Origin: Monoplex corrugatus
Lineage: Eukaryota; Mollusca; Gastropoda; Littorinimorpha; Ranellidae
DNA: 64,000 bases
Direction of reading: 5' to 3'
Assembly (NCBI GenBank): GCA_030674185.1
Contig: JAPXFY010000021.1
Coordinates: 70,044,499-70,108,498 of the forward strand
The notes beneath the pieces were generated by a model. That model was not told the DNA's origin. It saw only the letters and a list, made by a program, of their open reading frames with translations, and made no database searches. The translations under genes and the position numbers were made by a program. Positions 40,089-52,368 of the stretch are shown here, piece after piece. Position 1 is the first letter of the stretch. Each line of letters opens with the position of its first letter.

Positions 40089-40379
40089 CTGCAAGCAAGA
40101 ACACACTGTCGTGCCATGCCATATCACATCACAACAGTTACAGACAAATCAAAAATGTCAAGGTCACATGCCAAGGTCATGCCACAATTTAGAAAACAGT
40201 CGACAGAGAGAGAGAGACAGAGAGAGAGGGAGGGAGAGAGAGGATTATTATCAAATGGACCACTTCTCCAACGCCCAATTCTAATGTTCCTACCCTTTCC
40301 TAAATTCTATCTTTTTACCCTTTGAAAAAAAAGACAACGGGGAAGGGCAGTATACGGTGGAAGAGATTATCAAGCCCTA
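40089..40379. other. non-coding stretch 5' of exon A
   Basis: Probably an intron of the minus-strand gene. It contains a GA-rich microsatellite at about 40206-40242. No upstream exon was recognised. Confidence 0.45.
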
Positions 40380-40574
40380 TTAACCCTTTCACTCATGCAG
40401 CTTGTCCATAAGCTGCAAAAACCTAACCCTTTAACTCCCTCACCCAATCCACCAGCTTACCGCAGGAAGCTTTCATTCTCTCACCTCCAGGTGAAAGGGT
40501 TAAGTGTTTGCTTTGCTGTCATGGCTGACAATGCAGGATGCTGGTAGAAAGAGTGAGGGAGTCAAAGAGGTTAA
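40380..40574. mobile_element. TTAA-flanked palindromic MITE, copy 3
   Basis: 195 bp between TTAA at 40380 and TTAA at 40571. The left spacer has AGCTGCAAAAACCTAACCC, and the right spacer has GCTTTGCTGTCATGGCTGAC-AATGCAGGATGCTGG, so it is in the forward orientation. The inner palindrome is partly decayed (ACTCCCTCACCCAATCCACC against TCTCTCACCTCCAGGTGAAA). The flanking TTAA on both sides fits a TTAA target preference. Confidence 0.78.
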
Positions 40575-41308
40575 CTCCCTTTCACTGTACACTGAAACAT
40601 GTCTTGCATCTTTACGACCTTAAAAACTGACCCATCTTGGCTAATTGGACAGACGCCAATCCCTCAATTGGACAGACGCCAATCCCTCAATCTGCTGTAT
40701 TTACTTCTTTCTCGATACGCCAATAAAACGGGGGTGGGGTGGGGGGGCATCGATTTTGTGACTGACCACTCTTTGAACTTTGGGGTTGGGGGAGGGGGTT
40801 ACCAAGACTGCCCCCAAAACGGGTCACACTTTAACTTCCCTGTCTTCTGACTGGGTACAACCTACGACCCTCATTTAGTACAGACCCACAACGATCAGCC
40901 AAGAACAATACTACTGACACATTTTTGTGGCAAGGCCTCATGGCAGCTCAATGTGAATTATTCCCCCTCTCCCTCCACTAGTCCTCCTTTCTTTATTTGT
41001 GGTGCATTTCATACAGACAGAGAGAGAGAGAGAGAGAGAGGGAAAAAACCCGAGAGGAAAGCATTCTGACGTCAACACCTGTACAGTAACGTGCCTCATG
41101 CCAAGAAACGACAGACAGAAATAAAGCGGAAAGCAGATTTGGGGGGTGGGGAGGAGAATCACGTACACATCACTGTTTGTGTGAATTCCTGTCTCCACAC
41201 TGCACTAAACAGTACACAGCGGTGCTTGTGACCAAGTGAACAGTCTTCCACAAACACCACAACAAACTGAACATGACTATGCCCCGGGGCAAAAGGGAGG
41301 GATAATTA
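40575..41308. other. non-coding stretch
   Basis: Single-copy DNA with a 23-bp direct duplication (AATTGGACAGACGCCAATCC repeated near 40640-40690), G-rich tracts at 40730-40800 and a GA run at about 41018-41040. No gene seen. Confidence 0.5.
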
Positions 41309-41516
41309 TTAACCCTTTGACTCCTTTCCTCCTATCCACCAGCTGTCTGCATTATCAGTCATGATACTAACAGCAAAGCGAAAACTTAACCCTTCCACTT
41401 CCTCGTCCTATCCACCAGCTTCTGTTTACCTACAGGAAATTGGTGGACAGGAATGAGGGAATGAAAAGTGTTACGTTTTTGCAGCTAGTGGATAGGGTGA
41501 GAGAGTGTAAGGGTTA
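41309..41516. mobile_element. TTAA-flanked palindromic MITE, copy 4 (reverse orientation)
   Basis: It starts TTAACCCTTTGACTCCTTTC at 41309 and ends at GTAAGGGTTA near 41516. The spacer order is reversed relative to copies 1-3: the CTGCATTATCAGTCATGATA-CTAACAGCAAAGCG spacer lies on the left and TTTTTGCAGCTAGTGG on the right. Occurrence in both orientations supports a mobile element rather than a segmental duplication. Confidence 0.76.
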
Positions 41517-41930
41517 TGGAATGACAGACTGAAAAGAAGATTGCACCAATGTTGCAAGAAAGGGGGTGGGGGATGTGAGACAGAAAAGTTTTGAGTACAG
41601 ATCAAGAGACCTCATAGGAATGAAGAAAAGCATATGGAAGACCAGGGGGGAAAAAAGGAAAAAAAGAACAAAATAAGAGATGGAAGGACGGGTAAAACAG
41701 AAAGGGGGGCGGGGGACGGGGGGCAAGAGAGAGAGAAGGAAGGAGGTTAACAGAGAAAGAAAAAATGGCAGGAAATGACAGGAAAGGTGCGTAAGGATGA
41801 GAAAAAGAGAAAATTCTGAAAGACAATAGGAACAGAGAGGCCTCTGCCCACACAAAGGTGATGATGATGTTTGGGAAAGAAGAATACAAGAGATGGGGAA
41901 AGAGGGAAACAATGAAAATCAGACACAAAA
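41517..41930. other. purine-rich non-coding stretch
   Basis: Strongly A/G-rich on the plus strand, with short G-runs. Open frames on the minus strand are pyrimidine-codon artefacts rich in Phe, Leu, Ser and Pro. No gene seen. Confidence 0.6.
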
Positions 41931-42298
<368 letters not shown>

Positions 42299-42300
42299 TC

Positions 42301-42635
42301 AATCCACACATACAGAGACAGAGAATGTTAATCTCACAATGAAGAGGAGGAACCAGTACAAATGACATCCGCTGAAATACATGTGCAACATCTTAAAACA
42401 CACACACTTCCCCTCATCACAGCCCACTGACATTTCTTTATCTCCCCCATCACAGAAAAAGGGGCGACACAAATTCAGATCAACATAAGATGAGGCTGTG
42501 AGTGTATCCTATGGTATTCTTCTGTACTGAATTCTGTTGTTGTCCTGCCAATTCTGTTGCAACAGAAAGCTTAAATAAGAAATGCTCTCCCCATGGTAAC
42601 CTGGGTAGTAAAGGACTTCCCACACCTAATGATAC
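42301..42635. other. non-coding stretch
   Basis: Single-copy DNA between the microsatellite block and a SINE-like element. No gene seen. Confidence 0.5.
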
Positions 42636-42775
42636 CGGCTGGTTAGTTCAGTTGATATAGCTGTGGACTCAAAGATCTGATATCTCGAGCTCAATCCCAG
42701 CATAAGTTAGGAAGTCATGGTGCCACAGTCAAAGACCACATAGACCTAAAAAGTGTCTTAAAAGTTTGCAAATTG
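42636..42775 (+). mobile_element. tRNA-like SINE, family D, copy 1
   Basis: It has GGCTGGTTAGTTCAGTTGAT (A-box/D-loop-like) and AGATCTGATATCTCGAGCTC-AATCCCAGC (B-box region). The AGATCTGATATC-C-AG-TCAATCCCA block is shared with 59205-59345. The rest is diverged. A 70-bp minisatellite begins just downstream. Confidence 0.6.
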
Positions 42776-42782
42776 AAATCAG

Positions 42783-43760
42783 GTGTGTGAACACCACTTT
42801 CTTAGGAACATCTGATGTTTACAATTTGTTTTCACTGGTTGTGACAATATGTGTGTGAACACCACTTTCTTAGGAACATCTGATAATGTTTACATGTTGT
42901 TTTCACTGTTGTGACAATATGTGTGTGAACACCACTTTCTTAGGAACATCTGATAATGTTTACATTGTTTTCACTGTTGTGACAATCTGTGTGTGAATAA
43001 CACTTCCTTAGGAACATCTGATAATGTTTACATGTTGTTTTCACTGTTGTGACAATATGTGTGTGAATACCACTTCCTTAGGAACATCTGATAATGTTTA
43101 CATGTTGTTTTCACTGTTGTGACAATCTGTGTGAGAACACCACTTTCTTAGGAACATCTGATAATGTTTACATGTTGTTTTCACTGTTGTGACAATATGT
43201 GTGTGAATAACACTTCCTTAGGAACATCTGATAATGTTTACATGTTGTTTTCACTGTTGTGACAATATGTGTGTGAACACCACTTTCTTAGGAACATCTG
43301 ATAATGTTTACATGTTGTTTTCACTGTTGTGACAATCTGTGTGTGAACACCACTTTCTTAGGAACATCTGATAATGTTTACATGTTGTTTTCACTGTTGT
43401 GACAATCTGTGTGTGAACACCACTTTCTTAGGAACATCTGATAATGTTTACATGTTGTTTTCAATGTTGTGACAATCTGTGTGTGAACACCACTTTCTTA
43501 GGAACATCTGGTAATGTTTACATGTTGTTTTCACTGTTGTGACAATATGTGTGTGAACACCACTTTCTTAGGAACATTTGGTAATGTTTACATGTTGTTT
43601 TCACTGTTGTGACAATATGTGTGTGAATAACACTTCCTTAGGAACATCTGGTAATGTTTACATGTTGTTTTCACTGTTGTGACAATATGTGTGTGAACAC
43701 CACTTTCTTAGGAACATCTGGTAATGTTTACATGTTGTTTTTACTGTTGTGACAATCTAT
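42783..43760. repeat. 70-bp minisatellite, ~13 copies
   Basis: Units of GTGTGTGAACACCACTTTCT, TAGGAACATCTGATAATGTT, TACATGTTGTTTTCACTGTT and GTGACAATAT, period 70 bp. A linked subtype has AATAACACTTCCTTAGG in place of AACACCACTTTCTTAGG. The first units (42783-42970) carry small deletions. Confidence 0.96.
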
Positions 43761-44152
43761 CCATATGTTCGCTTCATGTCAAGTCCCATTTCATCTTATG
43801 ACTCTACAAGGTGACAGTGACATTGAGAAGTACAAAATCTGGATTGTCTGCAATTATTTTTCAATGAAAGGGAGACTGTTGGGATGGCTTCACCATTTTC
43901 TCGTGTTTTTTCCCCTCCAGTGTAGACCCGTTCCTTTGTTTCCCAATTAATGAAACAGGACGTCACTTTTTTCTTTTTTTTTTATAGCCAGAGACTGTGA
44001 TTTGTTGAACCAGGTTATTTTCCATACGACCTCAGTTTTATCATCTCAAGCTGACAACTAGCACCTCTACCACCGTTCAACTTCCAGTACATAAGGGGTG
44101 GAGGAACACTTCACAGTCAAACCAAGGACCTCTTGCTGTCTACATGGGCACT
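43761..44152. other. non-coding stretch
   Basis: Single-copy DNA with a pyrimidine-rich tract near 43965-43985. The short open frame at 43765-43950 has no support as a gene. Confidence 0.5.
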
Positions 44153-44310
44153 TTAACCCTTTCGACTCCCACACCCTATCCACCAACTGCAAAAATGTAA
44201 CCCTTTGACTGTCTCACTCTATCCATTAGCTTCGTGGTGGACAGGGTGAGGAAGTCAAAAAGTTAAGTTTCAATGCAGGATGTCGGTGGTCAGTGTGAGG
44301 GACTCAAACC
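44153..44310. mobile_element. TTAA-flanked palindromic MITE, copy 5 (3'-decayed)
   Basis: TTAACCCTTTCGACTCCCAC opens at 44153, with left spacer CAACTGCAAAAATGTAACCC (forward orientation). The inner palindrome is shortened (CTATCCATTAGCTTCGTGGTGGACAGG region). The right outer arm (GTCAGTGTGAGGGACTCAAA) is present, but the terminal GGGTTAA has been lost. Confidence 0.65.
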
Positions 44311-45000
44311 ACTACACCACCTCTTTGTTCCATCAGTCCCCCCCCCCCCCCTCAAAAAAAAAAAGGGCGGGTGGGTGACTTCACAATGGAACTAACTCAG
44401 CCCATGATCCTGTTCACGGGAACAAAATTATCAGAGAACAGAAAACAAGCAATTATGCAAAGATGTGCATGAAATTATTGCACAAATATTGCAGCTGACG
44501 GAAGGAATAGAACATTGCATATGTACATACACTGTAGACACAAGGAATAGTAAATTTTAAGTGTACATACACTGTTTACCAAATACAGATCAATAATAAT
44601 AATTAAGCATTATGTGTACACATTTGTCATACTGATAACATGTACAGTATATATTGGCATATATGTGATATCCTCATACAAATGAGGAACTGTATCAAAT
44701 GTGTAAGTTTATTAATCATGGCAAAGCCGAATACACAAGTTAAATGATGTTGGTGTGATACATCAGTTATCATTACATGCATTTGAAGAATGATCAGTAT
44801 TGTTCAACATGAGTTATTACTTTTCCTTTTTATACCAAGGGTATCTCAGGATTTGTTTGTACTGTAAAGACAATAATGCTTAAAATGTACATGAAAAGTC
44901 TTACAACAGGCCCATATTACACATGCACAAACGCTCAAACATAGAATGATACAGAAATAAGAATCATAACTATCACAAATACATCAACCAAGATGACATC
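44311..45000. other. non-coding stretch with poly-C/poly-A junction
   Basis: Begins with a C-run (about 44338-44352) joined to an A-run, then AT-rich single-copy DNA. No gene seen. Confidence 0.55.
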
Positions 45001-45086
45001 TCATACACACGCAACATACACAAACACAGACACACACAAACACAGACTCAGACACAGACACAGACACAGACACACACACACACACA

Positions 45087-45150
<64 letters not shown>
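45001..45150. repeat. (CA)n / (CAGA)n microsatellite
   Basis: CACAAACACAGA-type repeats grade into a pure CA run with one CC interruption. No gene. Confidence 0.96.
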
Positions 45151-45299
45151 AAAGAACAACATCAAGACTGCAGCAAGACAGTAACGTTTCCAGTCACCAC
45201 AAAGAAGACAAAATCTTATCACCTCATGTGAAAAACAACAGTGTTGAAGCACACCTTAGACAAACACTACTGAAGATAGCCATGACAGCAGAGCATAAA

Positions 45300-45560
45300 C
45301 AAAGCAATCTATTAGGCTAGCAGACTATGAGGCACAGCAATCTATTCATATGGCATCAATCTATTTCCATTAAATAGCCTAAGACTATGAGGCACAACAA
45401 TCTATTCTCACGGCCGCAATCTATTTCCATTAAGTAGCTTACTTCTATGACAGCAAAGTATGAGACAATCTATTCTCATGACCATAATGGAATGACAATT
45501 ACTGAGGTATTAGACAATCTGTTCTTATAGCAATAGAGCTGTTGGCAATCTACCTATAAA
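45300..45560. repeat. degenerate ~75-bp repeat, 3-4 units
   Basis: Repeated blocks are ACTATGAGGCACA(G/A)CAATCT-ATTC and CAATCTATTTCCATTAA(A/G)TAG, followed by more diverged GACAATCT(A/G)TTCT copies. Old tandem duplication, no gene. Confidence 0.65.
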
Positions 45561-45653
45561 GTAAAACATGACACACAGAAATGTATTCTCAGGATTACAG
45601 TGTATAACATGTATTATGCAAGCAGCCTAAACTTAGGGCAACTTCACAAATCA

Positions 45654-45787
45654 CTAACCCTTTGACTCATGCACCCTGTCCACCAACTGCAAAAACTCTG
45701 GGTAAGGGAGTCAAAGGGTTAAGTTTCTGCTTTGCTAGCATGGTTAACAATGCAGGACGCAGGTGTACAGGATGAGGGAGTCAAAGA
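45654..45787. mobile_element. palindromic MITE, copy 6 with internal deletion
   Basis: The left outer arm (CTAACCCTTTGACTCATGCA) and spacer ACCAACTGCAAAAACTCTGG join directly to an inner right arm (GTAAGGGAGTCAAAGGGTTA). This is followed by the right spacer (CTGCTTTGCTAGCATGGTTA) and outer arm (CAGGATGAGGGAGTCAAAG). The inner left arm is missing. Confidence 0.68.
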
Positions 45788-45939
45788 CAGGGTGCTATTT
45801 GGACACTGGATACTACAGGCATAATAATCCATTCTCATGGCTGTAAATCCTTTACTATCAGTATTAGATAAACAACATTTTCTCATGATAGCGAGAGCAA
45901 TGTGTTCAAAAGAGAACAGGGAAAATGCTATAGAGGACT

Positions 45940-47590
45940 GTATTCCAAAAAGAAAAGGACAAATGCTACAGAGGAAAAAGGCAAGGGCCAAAAGACAATG
46001 TATCCATAAGAGAAAAGGACAAATGCTACAGAGGAAAAGGCAAGGGCCAAAAGACAATATATTCAAAAAAGAAAAGGGCAAATGCTACAGAGGAAAAGGC
46101 AAGGGTCATAAGACCTGTATCCATAAGAGAAAAGGGCAAATGCTACAGAGAAAAGGCAAGGGCCAAAAGACACTGTATCCATAAGAGAAAAGGGCAAATG
46201 CTACAGAGGAAAAGGCAAGGGTCATAAGACCTGTATCCATAAGAGAAAAGGACAAATGCTACAGAGAAAAAGGCAAGGGCCAAAAGAAAATGTATCCATA
46301 AGAGAAAAGGGCAAATGCTACAGAGAAAAAGGCAAGGGCCATAAGACAATGTATCCATAAGAGAAAAGGACAAATGCTACAGAGGAAAAAGGCAAGGGCC
46401 ACAAGACCTGTATCATAAGAGAAAAGGGCAAATGCTACAGAGGAAAAGGCAAGGGCCAAAAGACAATATAATCAAAAAAGAAAAGGGCAAATGCTACAGA
46501 GGAAAAGGCAAGGGCCATAAGACAATATAATCAAAAAAGAAAAGGGCAAATGCTACAGAGGAAAAAGGCAAGGGCCAAAAGACAATATATTCAAAAAAGA
46601 AAAGGGCAAATGCTACAGAGGAAAAAGGCAAGGGCCAAAAGACAATATATTCAAAAAAGAAAAGGGCAAATGCTACAGAGAAAAGGCAAGGGCAAAGACA
46701 ATGTATCCATGAGAAAAGGGCAAATGCTACAGAGGAAAAGGCAAGGGCCAAAAGACAATATAATCAAAAAAGAAAAGGGCAAATGCTACAGAGGAAAAGG
46801 CAAGGGCAAAAGACAATATAATCAAAAAAGAAAAGGGCAAATGCTACAGAGGAAAAGGCAAGGGCATAAGACAATATAATCAAAAAAGAAAAGGGCAAAT
46901 GCTACAGAGGAAAAAGGCAAGGGCCAAAAGACAATATAATCAAAAAAGAAAAGGGCAAATGCTACAGAGAAAAAGGCAAGGGTCAAAAGACAATGTATCC
47001 AAAAAAGAAAAGGGCAAATGCTACAGAGGAAAAAGGCAAGGGGCATAAGACAATATAATCAAAAAAGAAAAGGGCAAATGCTACAGAGGAAAAGGCAAGG
47101 GCCAAAAGACAATATATTCAAAAAAGAAAAGGGCAAATGCTACAGAGGAAAAAGGCAAGGGCCAAAAGACAATATATTCAAAAAAGAAAAGGGCAAATGC
47201 TACAGAGGAAAAGGCAAGGGCCAAAAGACAATATATTCAAAAAAGAAAAGGGCAAATGCTACAGAGGAAAAAGGCAAGGGCCAAAAGACAATATATTCAA
47301 AAAAGAAAAGGGCAAATGCTACAGAGGAAAAGGCAAGGGGCATAAGACAATATAATCAAAAAAGAAAAGGGCAAATGCTACAGAGGAAAAGGCAAGGGTC
47401 AAAAGACAATGTATCAAAAAGAAAAGGGCAAATGCTACAGAGAAAAGGCAAGGGTCAAAGACAATGTACCCAAAAAAGAAAAGGGCAAATGCTACAGAGG
47501 AAAAGGCAAGGGCCAAAAGACAATATATTCAAAAAAGAAAAGGGCAAATGCTACAGAGGAAAAGGCAAGGGCCAACAAGACAAGTTGTCA
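45940..47590. repeat. ~59-bp purine-rich minisatellite, ~28 copies
   Basis: Units of AAAAGAAAAGGGCAAATGCT, ACAGAGGAAAAAGGCAAGGG and CCAAAAGACAATATATTC, length varying from about 55 to 61 bp. The plus strand is strongly purine-biased. The longest open frame through it (47018-47677) is Lys/Arg/Gln-rich and arises from the repeat. Unit lengths vary and are not multiples of three, so no unit is conserved in one frame. Confidence 0.95.
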
Positions 47591-47814
47591 GGAGCAGGCA
47601 TCAATGGTTGGAGCACTCAAGTCACTAATCTTCCACTGTCTACTTCAACAACAGCCTGCATTTCTCTGATGGCTTAACCTCTGCAAACTTTCACCATTTA
47701 ACTGTACACAAATATCACTCAATTCATGCTTGGCACAGAAAAGGAACATCCACCTTCTAATCTGACTGCACAGATTCCATTCTGGCCTGAGAAAAATGTT
47801 ACGCTTACCACCTC
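47591..47814. other. non-coding stretch
   Basis: Single-copy DNA following the purine-rich array. No exon or gene supported. Confidence 0.5.
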
Positions 47815-47925
47815 CATTCCACCCAGATACCAGTGAGTACCTGACCCTGGTCAGGGTAGGGGAAGATAAAAGCATTTACAGAGAAGAGAGGGACACCGCT
47901 CCAAATTTCTGGCCCCTGAGCTGAG
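47815..47925 (+). mobile_element. dispersed repeat, family F, copy 1
   Basis: CACCCAGATACCAGTGAGTA, then CCTGACCCTGGTCAGGGTAG-GGGAAG and AGAGGGACACCG...GGCCCCTGAGCTGAGG. The same blocks in the same order occur at 60105-60240 and, in reverse, at about 51830-51870. The unit contains a short palindrome (CTGACCCTGGTCAG). Its class is unknown; a SINE or SINE fragment is possible. Confidence 0.55.
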
Positions 47926-48285
47926 GTAGCAATCACCTCATTCCCCTCTGACATTACAGCAAGCACAACATTTTCCTTCGAGTTTTGCTAAGTGACTTAA
48001 TACCACATTCAGCTAGGACTTTGGTTTATTACACAACTTCCCTTGAACACAATCAACAAGGGAGAGTGGACCGACATGGAAAAATCGAGTATCGAGGTGA
48101 AAAGACAAAAGACAAAAGAGTGTGAAGGACAGGAGGAATGAACAGACGTATGGAAGGGGGAAGAAGGGGGAGATAGCGAGGGACATAGTAGGGGAGGGAG
48201 GGAGACAGAGAGCAAAATTGACAAATGCGGACTCAAGTCAACATAACTGTTGTGATCTTCTCACTCTTGCTCTTTCTCACGGGTG
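47926..48285. other. non-coding stretch
   Basis: Single-copy, purine-rich around 48080-48215. No gene seen. Confidence 0.5.
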
Positions 48286-48289
48286 CAGT

Positions 48290-48500
48290 AGTCACGCTGC
48301 TTAACATCAGACTTTCAAATGGACAGTCCTGGGTTCAATCCACCTTGACACCTCTACCTGCTGGGCAAAGGGGGAGATTTTTTCCTATCTCCCAGGTCCA
48401 CATGTGTGCAGACCTGCTAGCTCTAAACCCCTTCGTGCGTATAAGCACACAGAATACCAAGTACACACATCAAAGATCCTGTAAGTCATATCAGTAGCTA
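48290..48500 (+). mobile_element. tRNA-derived SINE, family A, copy 4
   Basis: It has CACGCTGCTTAACATCAGAC, a clear B-box (GGGTTCAATCC), the signature CCTATCTCCCAGGTCCACAT-GTGTGCAGACCTG and the downstream AAAGATCCTGTAAGTCATAT-CAGT block. It ends earlier than copies 1 and 2 and lacks the AAACACCCA(G)-type terminus. Confidence 0.78.
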
Positions 48501-49320
48501 GCTTAAAGAAACGCAAAAACAACCACCATACAAACAATGAAAAGTTTGGAGAATAAGGGCTTCTAGTTAATAATTCCAACTATTGGAAAATAAAGTATGA
48601 TTATCATTACCATTACCATTATCAATTAGGACAAGCTGTAAGATGGGTCAACTGGGATCTAATGCTAGTATCCTTGAGTAATGGGGGTTTTAAATCTTAA
48701 TTTTAGATGATTTTTTTTAACCAATGTATTTTTTCTTTATTCATTATTCATTCATTTATTGAATAGATATATTTTCAGAGCAAAAGTTTGTATACAGTTC
48801 TTCTAACAGTGTAACAGTTTTCCAAGTTATATCCCTGATGTTCAGGAATCAACAACAACAACACACACACACACAAAAAAGGGAAAAAACTGATCAAGAA
48901 TGAAAAACACATCACTGATCAAACTCACACCTAAGAATACACAAGTTAGTTTTATATCACAAAACATCATGACGTTATCACAAATAAAACCAACGTTTAT
49001 TACAGAATAAAACCAACAACTATTACAACTGAAAACAACACATTACATCTGTATGAAAACGACATTTTTACAACCCATATCCAACAAGAAACATGAACAT
49101 CATCTCTGATCTTAAAATCGTTAACACCTAAAAGAACATACAACAATCACGACAGCTAATTCATCACACATACCCTTTTCCTTCACTGTTAAATAAAGTG
49201 GCAACAATCATAAAAACAATTTCACCGTCCATATCCTATTTAAAAAAAATGAATTAAAAACCTGAACACCGCAAGCTGGTCAGAACATCCACAAATGCAT
49301 ACACACTACATCAGCCCCCA
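48501..49320. other. AT-rich non-coding stretch
   Basis: Very AT-rich DNA with T-runs, A-runs and several ACAACA-type tracts. No gene or repeat family recognised. Confidence 0.55.
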
Positions 49321-49557
49321 CACTGTGTGGGTCCCCCCCCCCCTCTACACCCACACACACATACCAGTGACCAAGGCGGAGGGAATTACACACAAGCAGC
49401 TGATTCCTGCAGCACCATCGTCAGACTAATACCATCCTAACTTTGTCTTCCACCCGCTGCCCGCGACAAAACAACAAACACGGGTTTTTGGTTTTTTTTC
49501 TTCTTCTTCTTACCCACCTCTTTCTCCCACCCACACACGTTCCCCACTGTGTGTGTG

Positions 49558-49599
<42 letters not shown>

Positions 49600-49600
49600 T
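49321..49600. repeat. C-run and (TG)n microsatellite
   Basis: A short C-run near 49332-49343, CA-rich stretch, T-rich tract (49487-49512) and a TG run (about 49549-49600). Confidence 0.8.
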
Positions 49601-49686
49601 GTGTAGGTACGCTGCGTGTGCGTGTGCGCGAGGCCAACTCGCCCAGTAGTAGCAGACTTTGGGATAGGAGTGTTAAATGATTCTGG

Positions 49687-49805
49687 AGACTGTGAGCTAA
49701 ACTGGGCCTTGACAGCTTCAGGTTTCTGGCACCACACAAACACACGCAGGTGAGGAATGCGACCATCCCCAAGGAAATGAGTCACCACACTTAGTTCGCC
49801 TGTCG
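49687..49805 (+). mobile_element. dispersed repeat, family E, copy 1
   Basis: It contains CTGTGAGCTAAACTGGGCCT-TGACAGC, TTTCTGGCACCACACAAACAC, and GACCATCCCCAAGGAAATGA-GTCAC. Two diverged copies lie at 51969-52060 and 52095-52185 in the same orientation. I cannot assign its class; no coding or tRNA-like signature is evident. Confidence 0.6.
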
Positions 49806-49844
49806 CCTGTCTGTAGATACAGACTGCCAGCCGTGCGGTGGTGG

Positions 49845-50150
49845 TGGCCGAGCGGTTACGGCTCCTGCATGGGATGTGAGAGGTCCAGGGTTTGGTTCCC
49901 TGTTAGACAGGTATTTTTTCTGATTTCTCTGTCTGACCTCTGATGGCGAGCAATGGCTAAACTGTTAGCTCACTGTGGATGAATTTTGAGGTAAGTCAAA
50001 CTGGAAGTTAACGGCAAGGGTTGGGAGACTACCAGGAGCTCAACGGCCTTATGTCCATGACCAGCATGAGCCCCCTGATTGGCAAGATGATGACTACCTG
50101 CGTCAAGGGTTACATGCCTAACAGGCTGAGTGTACCATAGCTCAGCATCC
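49845..50150 (+). mobile_element. SINE-like element with tRNA-Ser/Leu-like head
   Basis: The head has TGGCCGAGCGGTTACGGCTC, typical of class II tRNA D-arms, and a T-arm that can pair fully (CAGGG-TTTGGTT-CCCTG). It is followed by about 230 bp of unrelated body (GTCTGACCTCTGATGGCGAG, CAACGGCCTTATGTCCATGA) and then a TG run. A working tRNA is unlikely because acceptor-stem pairing is not evident. Confidence 0.55.
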
Positions 50151-50152
50151 TG

Positions 50153-51094
<942 letters not shown>

Positions 51095-51370
51095 CCTGAA
51101 TGGGTCAAAATGCCCACCTAAAAGCTAATGGTTCTGGGTTTGACTCCCAGTGGACAGAAACTTTTCTCTTCCTTCACCTGGACCACGAAACTGGTCTGGG
51201 TGCTATTCTTTTGGGTGAGAGATCTTGTAAGCAGCATGCACTTAGCGTGTGTCAAAGAACTGACGACAATAAAGATTGTGTCCTTCGCGAAAATCCAACA
51301 ACAAGAGATAGACACTTGGATAGAAACAGAAAATACATGCACACTCATGCAACAAGAAAACAATTATATA
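51095..51370 (+). mobile_element. SINE of family C, copy 2 (diverged)
   Basis: The head has TGAATGGGTCAAAATGCCCA and a B-box-like GGGTTTGACTCCC. The central block CTGGTCTGGGTGCTATTCTT-TTGGGTGAGA, then GCAGCATGCACTTAGCGTGT-GTCAAAGAAC matches the central domain of the copy at 16853-17385. The rest (GACGACAATAAAGATTGTGTCC) is more diverged, and the ACGTTAAATCAA-type tail is not visible. Confidence 0.68.
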
Positions 51371-51799
51371 TTTATTCATATACAAAACGATCCTGGTTGC
51401 CACTCACTACTCACTGAAGACAAAGTATGCAGACTGTGCAGAGAGATAATACCTGCACAGTGCCGGCAATACAACCAGAACAACATGCATGCAGGCATCT
51501 AAGACAACGATGCTCGATGCTTGGAACATAAAGACGTTCTACGGACTCTGCGCAACTCCGGGCCTCAACAGCTGGACACAAACATACAAGTATTGACCAT
51601 TCCTACAATTATGAGTAAACTTGAAGCACAAGAGCTGAGGTATTTTGTCAATGATGTGACCATCCATCAGGAAATGAGCAACAAAAGTTCACTTTCCTCC
51701 GCCGTACTGTCTGGTGAATTCGATTTAATGAAAAAACTGTAGAGGTTTCCCATAATCAGGAATGGAGGTGACACAACGTCCATCTTTTTCAGGGACGGC
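51371..51799. other. non-coding stretch
   Basis: Single-copy DNA. The plus-strand open frame at 51521-51742 has an ordinary amino-acid composition, but no recognisable motif, splice sites or promoter; I do not call it a gene. Confidence 0.45.
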
Positions 51800-51960
51800 A
51801 TTATGATGTAGTTTCCATTCCTCTTCCCACTGCCGGTTTACCTTCCCCAATCCTGAACAGGGTCTATCATCCATTTCCCCTGGGCAGACACAGGTTTTCT
51901 TCACCAGGTTTGAACCTGGGCAGTCAGACTGGAAGGTGAGAGCTGTAGACCAAGCAGGTG
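51800..51960 (-). mobile_element. dispersed repeat, family F, minus copy, with tRNA-like segment
   Basis: CCGGTTTACCTTCCCCAATC-CTGAACAGGGT is the reverse complement of the family F core (CCCTG..CAGGGT.GGGGAAG.TAAA). Just beyond it, AGGTTTGAACCTGGGCAG reads as a reverse B-box within a tRNA-like segment. Boundaries are uncertain. Confidence 0.45.
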
Positions 51961-51968
51961 GCCGGAAT

Positions 51969-52185
51969 TGTGAGCTAAGTTAGGCCTTGACAGTCTCTGT
52001 TTCTGGCACCACACAAACACTTAGGTATGTGGCCATCCCCCAAGAAATGAGTCACACAGGAGTTCGGTTTCACCTGCTCCATGTCTGGAGCCTTGGACTG
52101 TGAGCTAAACTGGGTCATGACGGTTACAGTTTCTGGCACCTCATATACGTGACACTACCCCATGAAATGAGTGACCCTGCACACG
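51969..52185 (+). mobile_element. dispersed repeat, family E, copies 2 and 3
   Basis: Two consecutive diverged units share TGTGAGCTAA(G/A)(T/C)T(A/G)GG(C/T)C(T/A)TGAC, GTTTCTGGCACC and CCC(A/C)(A/T)GAAATGAGT. The tandem arrangement suggests local duplication of the unit also found at 49687. Confidence 0.58.
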
Positions 52186-52368
52186 TGCTTTGCTTTTAAC
52201 TCATCTCAGTACTGGTCAGTTGTCTGGGTTATGACCATCACTATTTGTTTTCTTTTTGTTTAGTTTTTTGGTTTTGGTTTGTTTGTACTTACTACAAATC
52301 CAGCAATGTGCACACTTTGATGACGCCCACAGCTACGCTTTGTAGACGCACGCAAAAGGGACCTTAGA

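Noticed and set aside
45837..47677. Lys/Arg/Gln-rich repeated protein frame, up to 219 residues
   Set aside because: It lies wholly in the ~59-bp purine-rich minisatellite; unit length varies, the peptide repeat changes frame between units, and there are no gene signals.
49845..49915. Functional tRNA-Ser/Leu gene
   Set aside because: The T-arm pairs well, but there is no matching acceptor stem and the sequence continues into a SINE-like body.
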